From: Ophiocordyceps camponoti-saundersi (nom. inval.) | Taxonomy: Eukaryota; Ascomycota; Sordariomycetes; Hypocreales; Ophiocordycipitaceae | Length of the DNA: 14,316 nucleotides | NCBI GenBank assembly: GCA_003339415.1 | Contig: PDHQ01000598.1 | Location: 1-14,316 of the forward strand | Direction: 5' to 3' | Part shown: piece after piece, positions 1 to 9,479 of the stretch | Numbering within the stretch: the stretch's first letter is position 1 | How the letters are laid out: each line of letters opens with the position of its first letter | Notes under the pieces: model-generated | The model's database searches: none | What the model was told of the DNA's origin: nothing | The model's input: only the letters and a program-made list of their open reading frames with translations | Position numbers and translations under genes: made by a program

Positions 1-168
1 AAAAATACTAATAAAAATACTAATAAAAATACTAATAAAAATACTAATAAAAATACTAATAAAAATACTAATAAAAATACTAATAAAAATACTAATAAAA
101 ATACTAATAAAAATACTAATAAAAATATTAATAAAAATACTAAGAGATAAATTAATAAAAATATTAAT
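1..168. repeat. 12-bp minisatellite, about 14 units
   Basis: Tandem array of the unit aaaaatactaat. Ten perfect copies fill 1-120, followed by four variant copies (aaaaatattaat, aaaaatactaag, agataaattaat, aaaaatattaat) to about 168. It starts at the first base, so it probably extends to the left of the window. The unit contains no CpA or TpG, so it is inert to further RIP. The single-base variants in the last units are T/C and small changes that look like array-edge decay. Confidence 0.95.
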
Positions 169-589
169 AAAAGTTTAAAAAAATATTTATTTAATTAAAA
201 AAACTTAAATTAAACTAAGTAAAAAAAACTAGCTAAATAAGTATAAATAATAAATATTTAATCCTTTTCCTTACCTTTTTTATATTAACTTTTATATATT
301 TTATAAATTCCGCGCTTATAATAATATAAATATAAACTTTTTATTTTTATATTATAAGCAAACTCCGCTCCTTTTATTACCTTATAATAATAGCTAGCCG
401 CGCTTAAAGTAATTTTAAAAAAAAGGGCGATATTATATAAATTAATTATAACTGCAAAAACTTTTTATATAAAATATAGCTTTACTCCGAATTATAATAA
501 TTTTAAACTTAAAAGTTTATTATACTTATTATTTTTTTAAAAGCTAAAGTAAATATTAGTAAAATTATTTTAAAAAATACTTTTATCTT
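169..589. other. AT-rich stretch with no gene seen
   Basis: No reading frame with recognisable motifs on either strand. It has a few small GC spots (around 310-315, 365-371 and 396-402) and a 9-bp inverted repeat (gcttataat at 314-322, attataagc at 351-359, 28-bp loop). The string gcaaactcc at 358-366 also occurs once in each LTR of the retrotransposon. One 9-mer is too short to claim an LTR fragment here. Confidence 0.5.
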
Positions 590-2331
590 TATATAGGTAA
601 TTATTAAATAAGTAATAGAGTTTAAAAAGGTTTAGGGAGGTGCCCCCTTTACTTTAACTTTATTAGTTAATAATTCTTTCTTAACTATTATAGCCGCGAT
701 TTCCTCTCTTTTTTATAGCTTTAAGCGGAGTAAAATTTCTTTAATATAAGCTATAATTATAGCTAAAGCGCTAAAGAAAACTATTAAAAAGTAAATTCTT
801 AAGTAATATAAGTAATAGCTTATAATTTACTTTAACTTTATAGTTACTTTACTTTAAGTTTAAGGCTTTAAGGTAATTATAATAAATATTAATTATAAAC
901 TTTATAAGTAAGGCTAAGCCCTTATAATAAAGAAACTACTTAATAATAATATTATAATAATACTTTAAGATATTATTTATAAGCTTTAATTTAATTTAAA
1001 ATAGCTTTATACCGCTTTTAAAAAAAAGGTACACTTAACTAGTAAAGGTTATACTTTTATTATAAAAAAATACTAGCGCGGGCTTTATAATAAGGTAGGA
1101 AGGAAGCTTTTTTAAAAAAGATTAAGTTATTAAATAAAGTTTTAATAATATAACTATATATAAAAAATATTATTTTAAAATTTAGTAAAGTTTTTTAATA
1201 ATTATTATTAATAGCGTAATAGATATAAACTAGATTTATAATAAAAGTATAATAATATAAGCGGAGATTTTTAACGCTAAACTATATATATTAAAAATTT
1301 AACTTTAATAATATTTTAAATATTACTAACTTAAATATATTACTAAATATTATATAGTAAAGCTATAATATAATAAGTATATTATTATTTTTTATATATA
1401 AAAGGTTAATTTACTTACCTTTTAGCTTATAAAAAAAAATTATATTATTATTTTTTTTATTAAAAGTTTTATTTTAAGTAAAATTAACTTTACCTTAAAA
1501 TAAAAATAATATAAAACTAAGCGAAGGATATATATATTACTTAACCTTAAAAGTTTATAAATAGAAACTTTATATATATTACTTTTTCTTCCTTTTTAGC
1601 GCTAACTAGAAACTAATAATAGCTAAAGCGGAAACGCTAGAAAGCGAATATAGTAATACTTTTTTTTTAACCTTAACTTTATATTTATTTATAGCTTCGC
1701 TATAATAGTTTAGCTATCTTTTAAAATTAACTATTATAAAGTTTATTATAAGATAGTAAAACTTTTATATATTCCTAAGCTACGCTAATAAGACCTTAAT
1801 AAATTAAATTATTAAAGCTATTTTAAATAAATATAAGAATTCGGTTTATAATAATAATAATAGCTAAGAGGATAAGTAAGCTATATAAACTTTATACTAA
1901 ACTTAGCTTATATATACTCTTATTATTATAAAGTTTATTTTAGGGGAAATATTAGCTTCTAAATTACTAGTTAATACTTAACTTATTAAATATATAAAGT
2001 ATTAGGTATAAGTAAGGTTTAACTTAAAGCTAAGGTAATACTTAAGGGGAGGGTTTTACTTTAAGTTCTTTAGTTTTTCCCCCTTTTAGAATATATATAA
2101 GATAGTTCTAAGCTATATAAAGTATATTAGCGTATAAATTATTATTCTTATTACCTTTCTTATACTCTTTTTTAAGTAAGCTTAAATTTTTATTTTAGCT
2201 TTTAAGTAAAATAAGCTTTTTTATTACTTTTAAATTAAGTTAATTTTAGCTTTTAGTTATTATATTAGCGCTAATTTAAAAGCGCTTTTAATTAAAGTAA
2301 AAATAGCGGTAAGCGATAAATAATATTCTTT
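590..2331 (-). pseudogene. Unidentified RIP-degraded coding relict
   Basis: I do not recognise this relict. The - strand reads better as protein than the + strand. Over about 1560-2110, one - frame has roughly half as many stops as the best + frame, and those stops are all TAA or TAG, as expected from mutated Gln or Trp codons. A clearer piece is 590-895 (-), which includes the readable peptide KREEIAAIIVKKELLTNKVK followed by KVKGAPP. Another is about 900-1130 (-), with KPALVFFYNKS. The frame changes at least twice along the region. No catalytic motif of a reverse transcriptase, DDE transposase or tyrosine recombinase was found. The relict stops at the left LTR boundary, so it may be older DNA into which the retrotransposon inserted. 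I saw no continuation beyond 11650. Confidence 0.35.
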
Positions 2332-2745
2332 TTATAAGGGAATCCTATATAAGGTATATTAAGGAAGAGAGATAGCGATAATTAAGTTAGAAAAGATAAA
2401 GAAAAGTATATAAGTATAAATTATAAAGATTTACTTTAAAAGTTATATTAAGAGTAAAGCTAATTCTTACTAAATTATAATATTAGAAACTATTATAAAC
2501 TATATAGAAGGAGATTATAACTTAAGGGCAAACTCCTTATAATATAAACTATAATTCTTAAAGTTTTATCTAAAACCTTAGCGTAATTTAAAAACTTATT
2601 TTCCGTATCTAATTACTTTATTATAACTAAAAGTATATTATATATTTTCTAGCTAGTTTTAGTATTAAGTTATAATAGCTTTATAATATTTATATAACCT
2701 TATAATTATTTTTATATATAGTTATCTTATAACTTTATTATAATT
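2332..2745 (-). repeat. 3' LTR (left copy)
   Basis: This copy aligns along its whole length, in the same orientation, with 11236-11650. Shared blocks include agttatattaagagtaaagc and gcaaactccttataatata. I estimate 85-90% identity. Most differences are C/T or G/A exchanges, the direction expected if two formerly identical LTRs were mutated independently by RIP. A few are transversions (gataaag versus tataaag near 2394 and 11300). The left copy keeps more C and G than the right copy in its first 60 bases. Boundaries are good to a few bases only: on the left, alignment fades at ttataaggg, and on the right it stops abruptly after tttattataatt. Confidence 0.9.
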
Positions 2746-2746
2746 A

Positions 2747-2758
2747 TCTCTTTATTTT
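2747..2758 (-). other. Polypurine tract candidate next to the 3' LTR
   Basis: Immediately inside the left LTR the + strand reads tctctttatttt, which is AAAATAAAGAGA on the element's sense strand, just before the 3' LTR begins. A purine-only run here is where a retrotransposon primes plus-strand DNA synthesis. In DNA this AT-rich, a 12-base purine run can occur by chance, so position is the main support. The tRNA primer-binding site at the other end (just below 11236) could not be recognised. Confidence 0.3.
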
Positions 2759-2865
2759 AAATAATTATATATTAAAATAAAATAATTATAAGTTATAATA
2801 AATATATTATAATAAAGTAAAAAAAAAGGTTATATATAAGTAAAATATATTATTAATTATAAGAA

Positions 2866-2963
2866 CACGCGCGTAATTATAATAATAGTAGTTATTTATT
2901 ATTAGTTTAAAGTAAGGTATAACTTATAAGTAGCTTTAAGCGCGTGCTACTATTATTATAATT
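2866..2963. repeat. Inverted repeat with flanking CGCG boxes
   Basis: A perfect 17-bp inverted repeat: aattataataatagtag at 2875-2891 and its complement ctactattattataatt at 2947-2963, with a 55-bp loop. A second short pair, cacgcgc (2866-2872) and gcgcgtg (2940-2946), lies just to the left of each arm, so the pairs are interleaved, not nested. This is one of the few GC spots nearby. It sits between the 3' LTR and the start of the + strand relict. It could be a terminal repeat or regulatory hairpin of the accessory region, or a small non-autonomous element. Function unknown. Confidence 0.55.
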
Positions 2964-3181
2964 TTTTTCTTTTTATTATTTTTAAAAAGATTACGTTTAT
3001 ATTTTTATTTTAATCTTATTTTATCGCGTAATTATATATCCTCTTAATACTATATTATATAATAAAGCTATTAATAGCTTTTATATATATTATAATAAGA
3101 AAAGGAATTATCTTAGTAGCGGCCTGCTTAATAATAATATTCTATATTATAATATAAAAACGCTTAAAAAAACGCTAAAAA

Positions 3182-3870
3182 AATAAGTATAGAAATACTA
3201 AAAAAAGCTATAAAAATATTAAGTAGTAAAGGCCTAAAGCGTAAGTAATTTAATATATATCCGTAAAAGATATATTAACGCGTTATAAGAATATTAAGTT
3301 AAAAATCGCTAATAACGATTATTAAAAAAGATAAAGGTAATAAAACGCTAAAAAAGTATAAAAGCTAAAGTTTAAAAGGTAGCTAACGCTTAGTAAAGGA
3401 GTTATAAAATCGGTAAAAAAGAACTAGCTCGCAAAGTTAAGTATAAAGGTATTAGAGCGTAAATATCTTAATAATAAGATAAGCATATAAAGCTAACGTT
3501 ATATAGGACTTTTTAGCTTAAAATAATATTTAATTATAATAATAGCTAAAATATTTAATAAAGATAATAAAATAACTATTACCTTTAAGCTAATAATAAG
3601 TAATTAGATATTTAAATAAGCGTAAAAGCTTATATTTAGGGCTAAAAGTAGCCTAGCTAGGAAATAGCGTATTAAAAGTAAAAGGGGCAAAGCCGCGAGG
3701 GAAAAGGTAAAGGCGTTAGCTACGAAAAAATTAGCTAAGGAGAGAGAGACTCGCCTTAAGGTAGAGCGGGCAGCGCGTTTAGCGTTAGAGTAAGCTAAGG
3801 TTACTAAAAAATAAAGCCGAAGAAGAAAACTTAAAATAATAAAGGTACGAGTTATAAAACTAATATTAAA
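3182..3870 (+). pseudogene. Accessory relict, first segment: basic, Ala/Lys/Glu-rich protein
   Basis: One frame stays readable for about 210 codons if TAA/TAG are taken as former Gln or Trp codons. It begins with strongly basic sequence (VKDILTRYKNIKLKIANN, then KKVQKLKFKR). Around 3660-3800 it becomes a charged, probably helical or coiled stretch: KRGKAAREKVKALATKKLAK followed by ERETRLKVERAARLALE. That block is unusually GC-rich here because Lys, Glu, Arg and Ala codons contain few CpA or TpG sites for RIP to attack. Such tails occur at the ends of some fungal transposases (pogo/Fot1 type) and in many DNA-binding proteins, but no DDE or helix-turn-helix domain is visible, so I assign no family. 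It is antisense to the retrotransposon's gag-pol. Confidence 0.5.
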
Positions 3871-5540
3871 ATAATATACTAATAAGTTATAAAAGTTAAA
3901 AATACTAAATTTATTAAAAATTCTAATAAGAAATAAATAATAGAAATTAATATAGCGTAATAAGTAAAAGTAAAAAAGTATTACGCTTATATTAAAATTA
4001 ATAAGTAAACTAAGAAATAGTTTCTAAACTAGCTTTTTTTATTAGAAGAAGATAGTAGCTATTTAGTAGCTATTAATATAGCGTTAAAAGAGTATATTTT
4101 AAATATAATTATTATAAAAAGTTAAGAGAGAGTAGAGATTATAGCTTTAGAATTTTATATAGAGAAAATATAACCTATCTTAGCGCTTAGTAAGTAAGAT
4201 AAGCTAAGATTTATTAAAAGTTAATACTAACTTAGTATAATATTTATAAAAACTAAAAAATCGCTGCTTAAAACTTAATATAAAAATTATAATAAGGGTA
4301 AATTAAGTAAACTTTAAAATAAAAAAATAAGTAGCTTAGTTTTAAAAAGTAACTTTTTATATAAAATAGTTTTAGAAATAATAGAATATTATAATTAAGA
4401 TATAACTATTATTATATATATAATAATATATAGCTATATTAAGTAGAAAATAATATAAAAGTAAGTTATAGCGATTTTTAAAAATAAGATAGTATTATAT
4501 AAAATTTATAATATAATTACTAAGGAGTTTATTTAATATAGAGATAAAAACTTAATCTTTAATTTAGGAAACATTTTAGCGCTAAAAGCTTAAAAGTAAA
4601 CTTTATTAAATATTACTAAAAGTAAAAATAAAGATTTATAAATAACTTATCTAATAATTATTATAAAAAAGATTAATATAGTTTAAAAAAAGGAGATAAT
4701 ATAAGAAATATTTAACTTAATATTTAATTATATAAATATAATAATAAAAAAAGGTAAAATATATTTATTTAATAAAAATATAATTATTATATAATTAGTT
4801 TATAAGGCTATTACTAAGAAATATAATAAGTATTATACTAAGGAGGTATTAGCTAAAAATAAAATAAATAACTAAGTAACTAAAGCGGAAAAATCGCTAG
4901 GGGCGGTTAAGCTTATTAAAGGCGTAACTAAAATAGGGAGGAGTTAGGAGTAAATTAATAAGGAGATTACGGAGGCTTCCGAGAAATTTATCGAAATTAA
5001 AAAGGAGGAGGATAATATTATAAAAGATAATAAAAATAACTTAAAGCTAGCCCTTAAGTATAAAAAGTAAATAAAATTATTCGATAATATAAATAAACTT
5101 ATAAAAAAGAGTAAGCTATACGATAAAATTAATAATAGCGATAAGTTTAATAATAATAATAATAATAATAATATACTAAAAAGGAAGATAACTTATAGTT
5201 ATAATAAGGGTAAGGCTAGGGCGAAAAGAGAGGGATATATAAAAAAGTTTAAGAAAATGTCCCGCTTAAAGTAAGAGAAGATTATTTAATATAATCTTAG
5301 CTAGTATATTAAGTATTTCTAATTATCTTTAAAAGAAAATATATTTTATATTATTAAAGATAAGATATTTAACGTTAAATATTAATATTTTAGAATTAAA
5401 GCTTTTTAATATAACTTTTATTAAAATAAAAAAAACTTATACGCTTATTTTTATTAGCGTGTTAAAAAATTAGTTTAACTATATAATAATAATAGGGGAG
5501 CTTAAGTATATCTTTAATATAATATATTATAAGGCGGGCT
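3781..5540 (+). pseudogene. Accessory relict, middle segment: large charged protein
   Basis: The reading continues one frame over from the previous segment, overlapping it at about 3781-3870, so the two may be one gene split by a frameshift. About 580 codons are readable, and the stops are all TAA/TAG of the kind RIP creates from Gln or Trp. Recognisable pieces include LFLLEEDSSYLVAINIALKE (near 4033-4092), KEVLAKNKINNQVTKAEKSL (about 4834-4893) and EASEKFIEIKKEEDN (about 4969-5016). Many Asn codons (AAT after T) are probably former Asp (GAT), so the original was likely a highly acidic protein with a poly-Asp run at 5149-5172. The only + strand ATG of the window (5257-5259) lies inside it as an internal Met codon. 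No known domain was recognised. Confidence 0.5.
5149..5172 (+). repeat. (AAT)8 trinucleotide run
   Basis: Eight perfect AAT units in the reading frame of the accessory relict, giving eight Asn codons. Because TpG becomes TpA under RIP, a GAT (Asp) run would turn into exactly this, so it is probably a former poly-Asp tract and not an original poly-Asn tract. Confidence 0.85.
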
Positions 5541-6330
5541 ACGTAATAAAAAAGGATAAGTTAGCTTTATTTAAGTAAAGAAGACTTAATATAGCTTAAA
5601 TCGCTTAGCACTTAGCGGAGTTATTTACCGCGGTGCTAACTACTTATATTTAAGAATATAAGCTTATAAGAATAAATAAGGTTTCCGTTAAAGCTAAAAG
5701 GTAATATTAGGGTTTAATATAATAGTAATAAGCGCTACTAATAGCTAACTATTACGCTTTTAAAATAATTACTATAGGAAGGGGCTTAAAACTATTAGTA
5801 TTAGTTTTTAATAAAGATAGATATTTTTAATTAGTAAGAAAAGGAGAACTTTTAATAATATACTAAAAATCGTTATTATTATTTTATTTTCTCTTAAGAG
5901 ATAAAAGATATATTAAGTAAAAGGTAGCGTTAGCTTATATATATAAGCGGATAGAAAGAGTTTTATATAGCCTTATAAATAAAGAGTTTAAGCTATAAAA
6001 AGAGTTAATTTATAAATATTTTAATATATATACTTTATATAGCGAAATTAGCGCTTATAAATATATTATAGTTAAAAAAATAAAATATATTATAAAGGTA
6101 GAGAAGGCAGCTTAAGAGGAGATAGTATAAGTATTTTAAGTTAAGAAAAAATTACTAATAAGTTAGGAGTTAGGGACGAAATATACTTATAATAAAGATA
6201 AAAAAAATAAGGAAATTTAATAAGTTTATTAGTTTAAATAGAATAAGAAAGCGTAATAAAAGTAAGTATAAAAGTAAATAAAGTAATAAGCGCGTAAATA
6301 AGTAAATAAGGTAAATATATAATTTTATAA
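5520..6330 (+). pseudogene. Accessory relict, C-terminal segment
   Basis: A third + strand segment, one frame over again, readable from about 5520 to 6330. It includes IAQHLAELFTAVLTTYI (about 5594-5650), RDKRYIKQKVALAYIYKRIE (about 5900-5960) and a charged, probably helical end with VEKAAQEEIVQVF (about 6095-6135) followed by a Gln/Lys-rich tail. Stops are TAA/TAG. It ends within about 30 bp of the end of the - strand pol relict, so the two coding regions converge tail-to-tail. Together with the two segments upstream it could be a single protein of about 1000 residues. I do not recognise it. No reverse transcriptase, integrase, helicase or recombinase motif is visible. Confidence 0.45.
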
Positions 6331-6365
6331 GAATTATACTTTTTTATATTTCTTTATTATTTTTT

Positions 6366-6510
6366 AAAATTCGTTAATAAGTTATAATATATTCGCTATA
6401 TTATTAATATTAACTTATTAATTATATTTTACTAGCTATCTTTTTTACTTAACTAGAAAATAAACTTTATTATTTAATATTCTTTAGCTTTTAACTTCTT
6501 AAATTTCCTA
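6366..6510 (-). pseudogene. C-terminal chromodomain of integrase
   Basis: The last ~50 codons of pol read EVKS, RILNNKVYFLVK, then KYN and VNINNIANILQLINEF. This matches the chromodomain pattern of an E-V-L start, R-x-x-x-x-x-YLVKWKG strand, N-x-W-x-x-x-x-N-I middle and a final helix ending in E-F. The Trp positions of the KWKG and N-x-W motifs are now stops. In chromoviruses this domain binds modified histone H3, typically methylated Lys9, and directs integration into heterochromatin. Just upstream (about 6540-6700) the linker reads KISYSLEN and ISLLKP, the usual path from the integrase C-terminal domain (xVSLLKPY) into the chromodomain. Confidence 0.85.
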
Positions 6511-6639
6511 TTTCTTATTATCTTTTTTTAGATTTAGTATAAGGAGAGAGGCAGATAAGTTTTAAGGATCTTAAAAGTGCTAAGGTTTAAGAAGAGAGAT
6601 ATAAAAAAATTATAAAGATAAGCGTATTTCGTAGGCAAT

Positions 6640-7700
6640 ATAAGGCGGTACGCTTAGGAGCTAATTTTCTAGAGAATACGAAATAATTTTATATAATAAG
6701 GTAAGAGTTTTTTTTTCTCGCTTTTAAATTTAATATTCTTAGTTAAAAGGCCGATTAAATTGCTTATTTTAAGTACTAAAAATATATAGCTTTTATCGTA
6801 ATACTTTACTTATCTTTTAGTAGCTTATTTTTAATAATTTACTAAGCGTTAGCGTAGCTTTACTATTTTTTTAATTTTAGCTTTTACTTTAAAAGTTACT
6901 TTTAAAAAAGTATTTATAAAAATATAAAATTCTAAGTAGTAACTATAAAATACTTTATTAGGTAAGATTCCTATTATTAAATACTTTAGATTATTAATAA
7001 TAAATTAAGTAATTAGTAATAGTTAAAGCTATAATATATATTTATTATTAGTAAAATAATAAAAGTAATATTATATTACTTAGTTTATCTATTCTATTTA
7101 CTTATTAGTTTAAAAGTAAAATATAATTAATAACTATTTTTTAATTTTAAATAGTAAATAAAAGTTTAATTAGAAATAACTAGTAAATAAGCTGCCCTTA
7201 TCGGATATAATACCTTATAAAGAATTATAGTAAAGTTTTACCTCTTAGTAAAAAAGCTTAGCTAGGTCCTTTACTTTAATTATATCTAAAATAAAAAATA
7301 AAAGCGAAAACTTTATAAATTAGTTAATAATTATAAGGATATTATTAACTTATTTATCTAACTATATAAATTTTAATAAACTAGTAGTAAAGTTTAAAAA
7401 TAATTTTACTTAAGGTTTTAATAAAATAAGTAGCGAATTAAGCTTTCTATATAAATAGTGCTTTTAGGGAGTAACCCCTTAGTAAATTTAGTAAGACTTA
7501 ATATAAGATTTAATATCTTTATATATTACCTCTTAGTAGAATTTTCTAGCGAGGAGGTCTTAGGTATATTCTATATTAAAATAACCTGCTAATAAGTTAT
7601 TATAATATAATAATACTAGTTTTTACTTTAAAACCGCTTCTTATAATATTATAATATAGTTTTTCTAATAGATTAAACTATTAAGGTTAACTATCTAAAA
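6640..7700 (-). pseudogene. Integrase (HHCC finger and D,D(35)E core)
   Basis: The zinc finger is visible with all four ligands changed to Tyr: first His position 7602-7604, second 7581-7583 (in NNLLAGYFNIEYTQDLLARK), and the Cys pair at 7491-7493 and 7482-7484 (SYQIY where the family has C-x-x-C). Spacings are H-x6-H-x29-C-x2-C. In the core, the first catalytic Asp position is Asn (7392-7394, LNFTT). The second Asp survives (7200-7202, GIISDKGSLFTSYF). The Glu survives (7092-7094, NKQIEQINQ), exactly 35 residues later. The C-terminal part continues with KYYDKS (about 6790-6815) and LRILNLKA (about 6715-6740). The enzyme would have inserted element cDNA into the genome, but this copy cannot be active. 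Confidence 0.92.
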
Positions 7701-8149
7701 ACCTTACTTTCCTTATTAAGTTTTATTAAGCTTAGTAGCTTTTTAGCGTTATAGCTAGAAATCTTCGCCTTAACTTCGCTATAGTAAAGTAAGGAGGGGA
7801 GCTAATATATCGAGCTTTAAAAGCTATTCTTATATTATTACCTTTTTTAAAGTTTAGCCCTTAAGGCGTTAAGTTAAGCTTAAAATTATTAAAACTTAAT
7901 ATAAAAAATATATAGCTATTTTAAGGTAAGGGTTCTAATAATTAGTTTAGTTTAACGCTATAATATACTTAACGCGTAGTATATTATTAACTATTTTCTT
8001 ATATAAAATATCTAACTTTTCTATTATTAGGCCCGCTTTAAGTATATATTACGGTTTTCCTAAAAAGCTATTAATAAAGTTATTATAGCTTAGCTTATAA
8101 AAAATATAAAAGTTAAAAAGTAATAAGTAAGTTACCTAATACTATTAAT

Positions 8150-8440
8150 AGTAATTTAAATCTAATTACTATATAATTAATTATAAGTTTAAGTAATTTA
8201 AGATTACTTTAATTAGAAATATTAATCTTTTTATATAATAGCGCTAATATTTAAAAGATTTTATAATAGCGAAAAATTCTTTTTTAGCTATTATATAATA
8301 AACTTTAAGGCTATTAAACTTTTATAATTAATAAATAATAATAAGATATTATTTTTAATTATCGCGTTATAAAAGGATATTAGCTATAGTAAAATCTAAT
8401 ACGTTAGTTTTAATATATATTTACTTTTAAAAATTAAAAT
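8150..8440 (-). pseudogene. RNase H domain
   Basis: The - strand reads KAPLLIYFNF, then YIKTNVLDFTIANILLQRDN, then VYYIIAKKEFFAIIKSFKYQ, which follows the Ty3/gypsy pattern E-T-D-A-S-D-F-A-x-G-x-x-L and D-K-E-L-L-A-I-V-x-x-F-x-x-W. The first catalytic Asp (T-D-A) is Asn here (8403-8405), the Glu of the K-E motif survives, and the Trp of F-x-x-W is a stop. This domain degrades the RNA strand of RNA/DNA hybrids during reverse transcription. Confidence 0.88.
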
Positions 8441-8689
8441 ATATAAGTAGCGGGGCTTTAACAAATACCTTTTTAAGTTTTAGAAACGCTAACTATTAAA
8501 GTAAATTAAGTTCGTATTAACTAAGTTTTTTACTATTTTCGCTTTTTTTAAGTATATTAGTTAGGGGAGTAATAATATTAAAATATTAAGGAATAAAACG
8601 CTAATAATAGTTATAGAAACTTAAGAAAACTTTAAAATTATAGAAAAAGCGTAGCTCCTCTTAGTTTATAACCGCTTAAATCTTTTTAA

Positions 8690-9420
8690 AGTTTATTAAA
8701 ATATTATATACGCTTATAATATATCTAAGAAACTTAACTACCTTTTTATAAAAAATATATTTAGTAATATTTATATATAAGTTAGCTTTTTAAAATTTCG
8801 TAAAAATCTTATAAAAATATTAAGTATAATCTTCTATTATTTTAAAATAAATTAAGATATTATCTAAATAGATAATATAGATAATATTAATTAAAGTTCT
8901 AAATACTTAATTTATATAATATTAAAAAATCGCTAAGGTATTTATAAAACTAAATAGAATAATAAGATATTAAAAATAATTATATTATAAATAGAAAGCT
9001 ATTTTTTATTTATCGCCTTTTTTAATATAAATATAATAATAAGCGTGCTAAAAGTTAATCTTAGAGAAGATTATAATACCTTAAACTTAGTTTATAATCT
9101 CCGAAATAAAGGGGAGAGGGTAATAATTCTTAATTATTATTTTATTAAAACCTTAATAGTTTACGTAAAATTATAATTCCCTATCTTTCTTTAAAATAAA
9201 GAAAATAGGAGCGCTACTAAAGCTTTAAGATTCTTAAATTTAACTTTTTCTAAAAGCGTTAATAAGAATATTCCTAAAAAACCTTAAGTTTAGTTTAGGA
9301 AAAAAGGTAAATAGGACCTTAAGAAAGTATAGCGTTATTAACTAAGTTAATAGCGTAAATAGTATCTTTCTTATTTAAAAAGATTAATATTTTTAACTTA
9401 GAAAATATATCTTCGAATTT
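8690..9420 (-). pseudogene. Reverse transcriptase domain
   Basis: The domain opens with KFEDIFSK and KKDTIYAINLV..GPIYLF, the start seen in gypsy RTs. After a one-base frameshift in the A-run 9276-9281 it continues SSAPIFFILKKDREL, FNKIIIKNYYPLPFISEI and FSKINFQHAYY. The catalytic box reads IIYLDNILIYF at 8847-8879, where YLDD is expected. Two of the three catalytic Asp positions are Asn: 9054-9056 (KINF for KIDL) and the second Asp of YLDD (8859-8861). Each is a GA-to-AA change after a T, the RIP direction. The thumb/connection follows as LYINITKYIFYKKVVKFLRY and NYYQRFIP (8560-8790). Confidence 0.93.
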
Positions 9421-9479
9421 AGTAAAAGTTAATAGTAATTTAACCTTAGATATTAAAGGTAGCTTTAAGTCTTCCTTAT

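Noticed and set aside
1..168. CRISPR array
   Set aside because: The units are contiguous 12-mers with no spacers, in a eukaryotic repeat context.
340..400. Fragment of a third LTR sharing gcaaactcc
   Set aside because: Only nine bases match, and the flanks do not align with either LTR.
2690..2836. Large palindrome spanning the inner end of the left LTR (tataacct 2693-2700 and aggttata 2827-2834)
   Set aside because: Only the tips pair well. The interior matches are what such TTATAA-rich sequence gives by chance.
3660..3870. C-terminus of a pogo/Fot1 transposase
   Set aside because: The Lys/Ala/Glu-rich tail is reminiscent of some of these, but no helix-turn-helix or DDE motif lies upstream, and only about 440 bp separate the LTR from the start of the relict.
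5257..5259. The only + strand ATG as a gene start
   Set aside because: The reading frame continues upstream of it for hundreds of codons, and it is followed by RIP-type stops, so it is a surviving internal Met codon.
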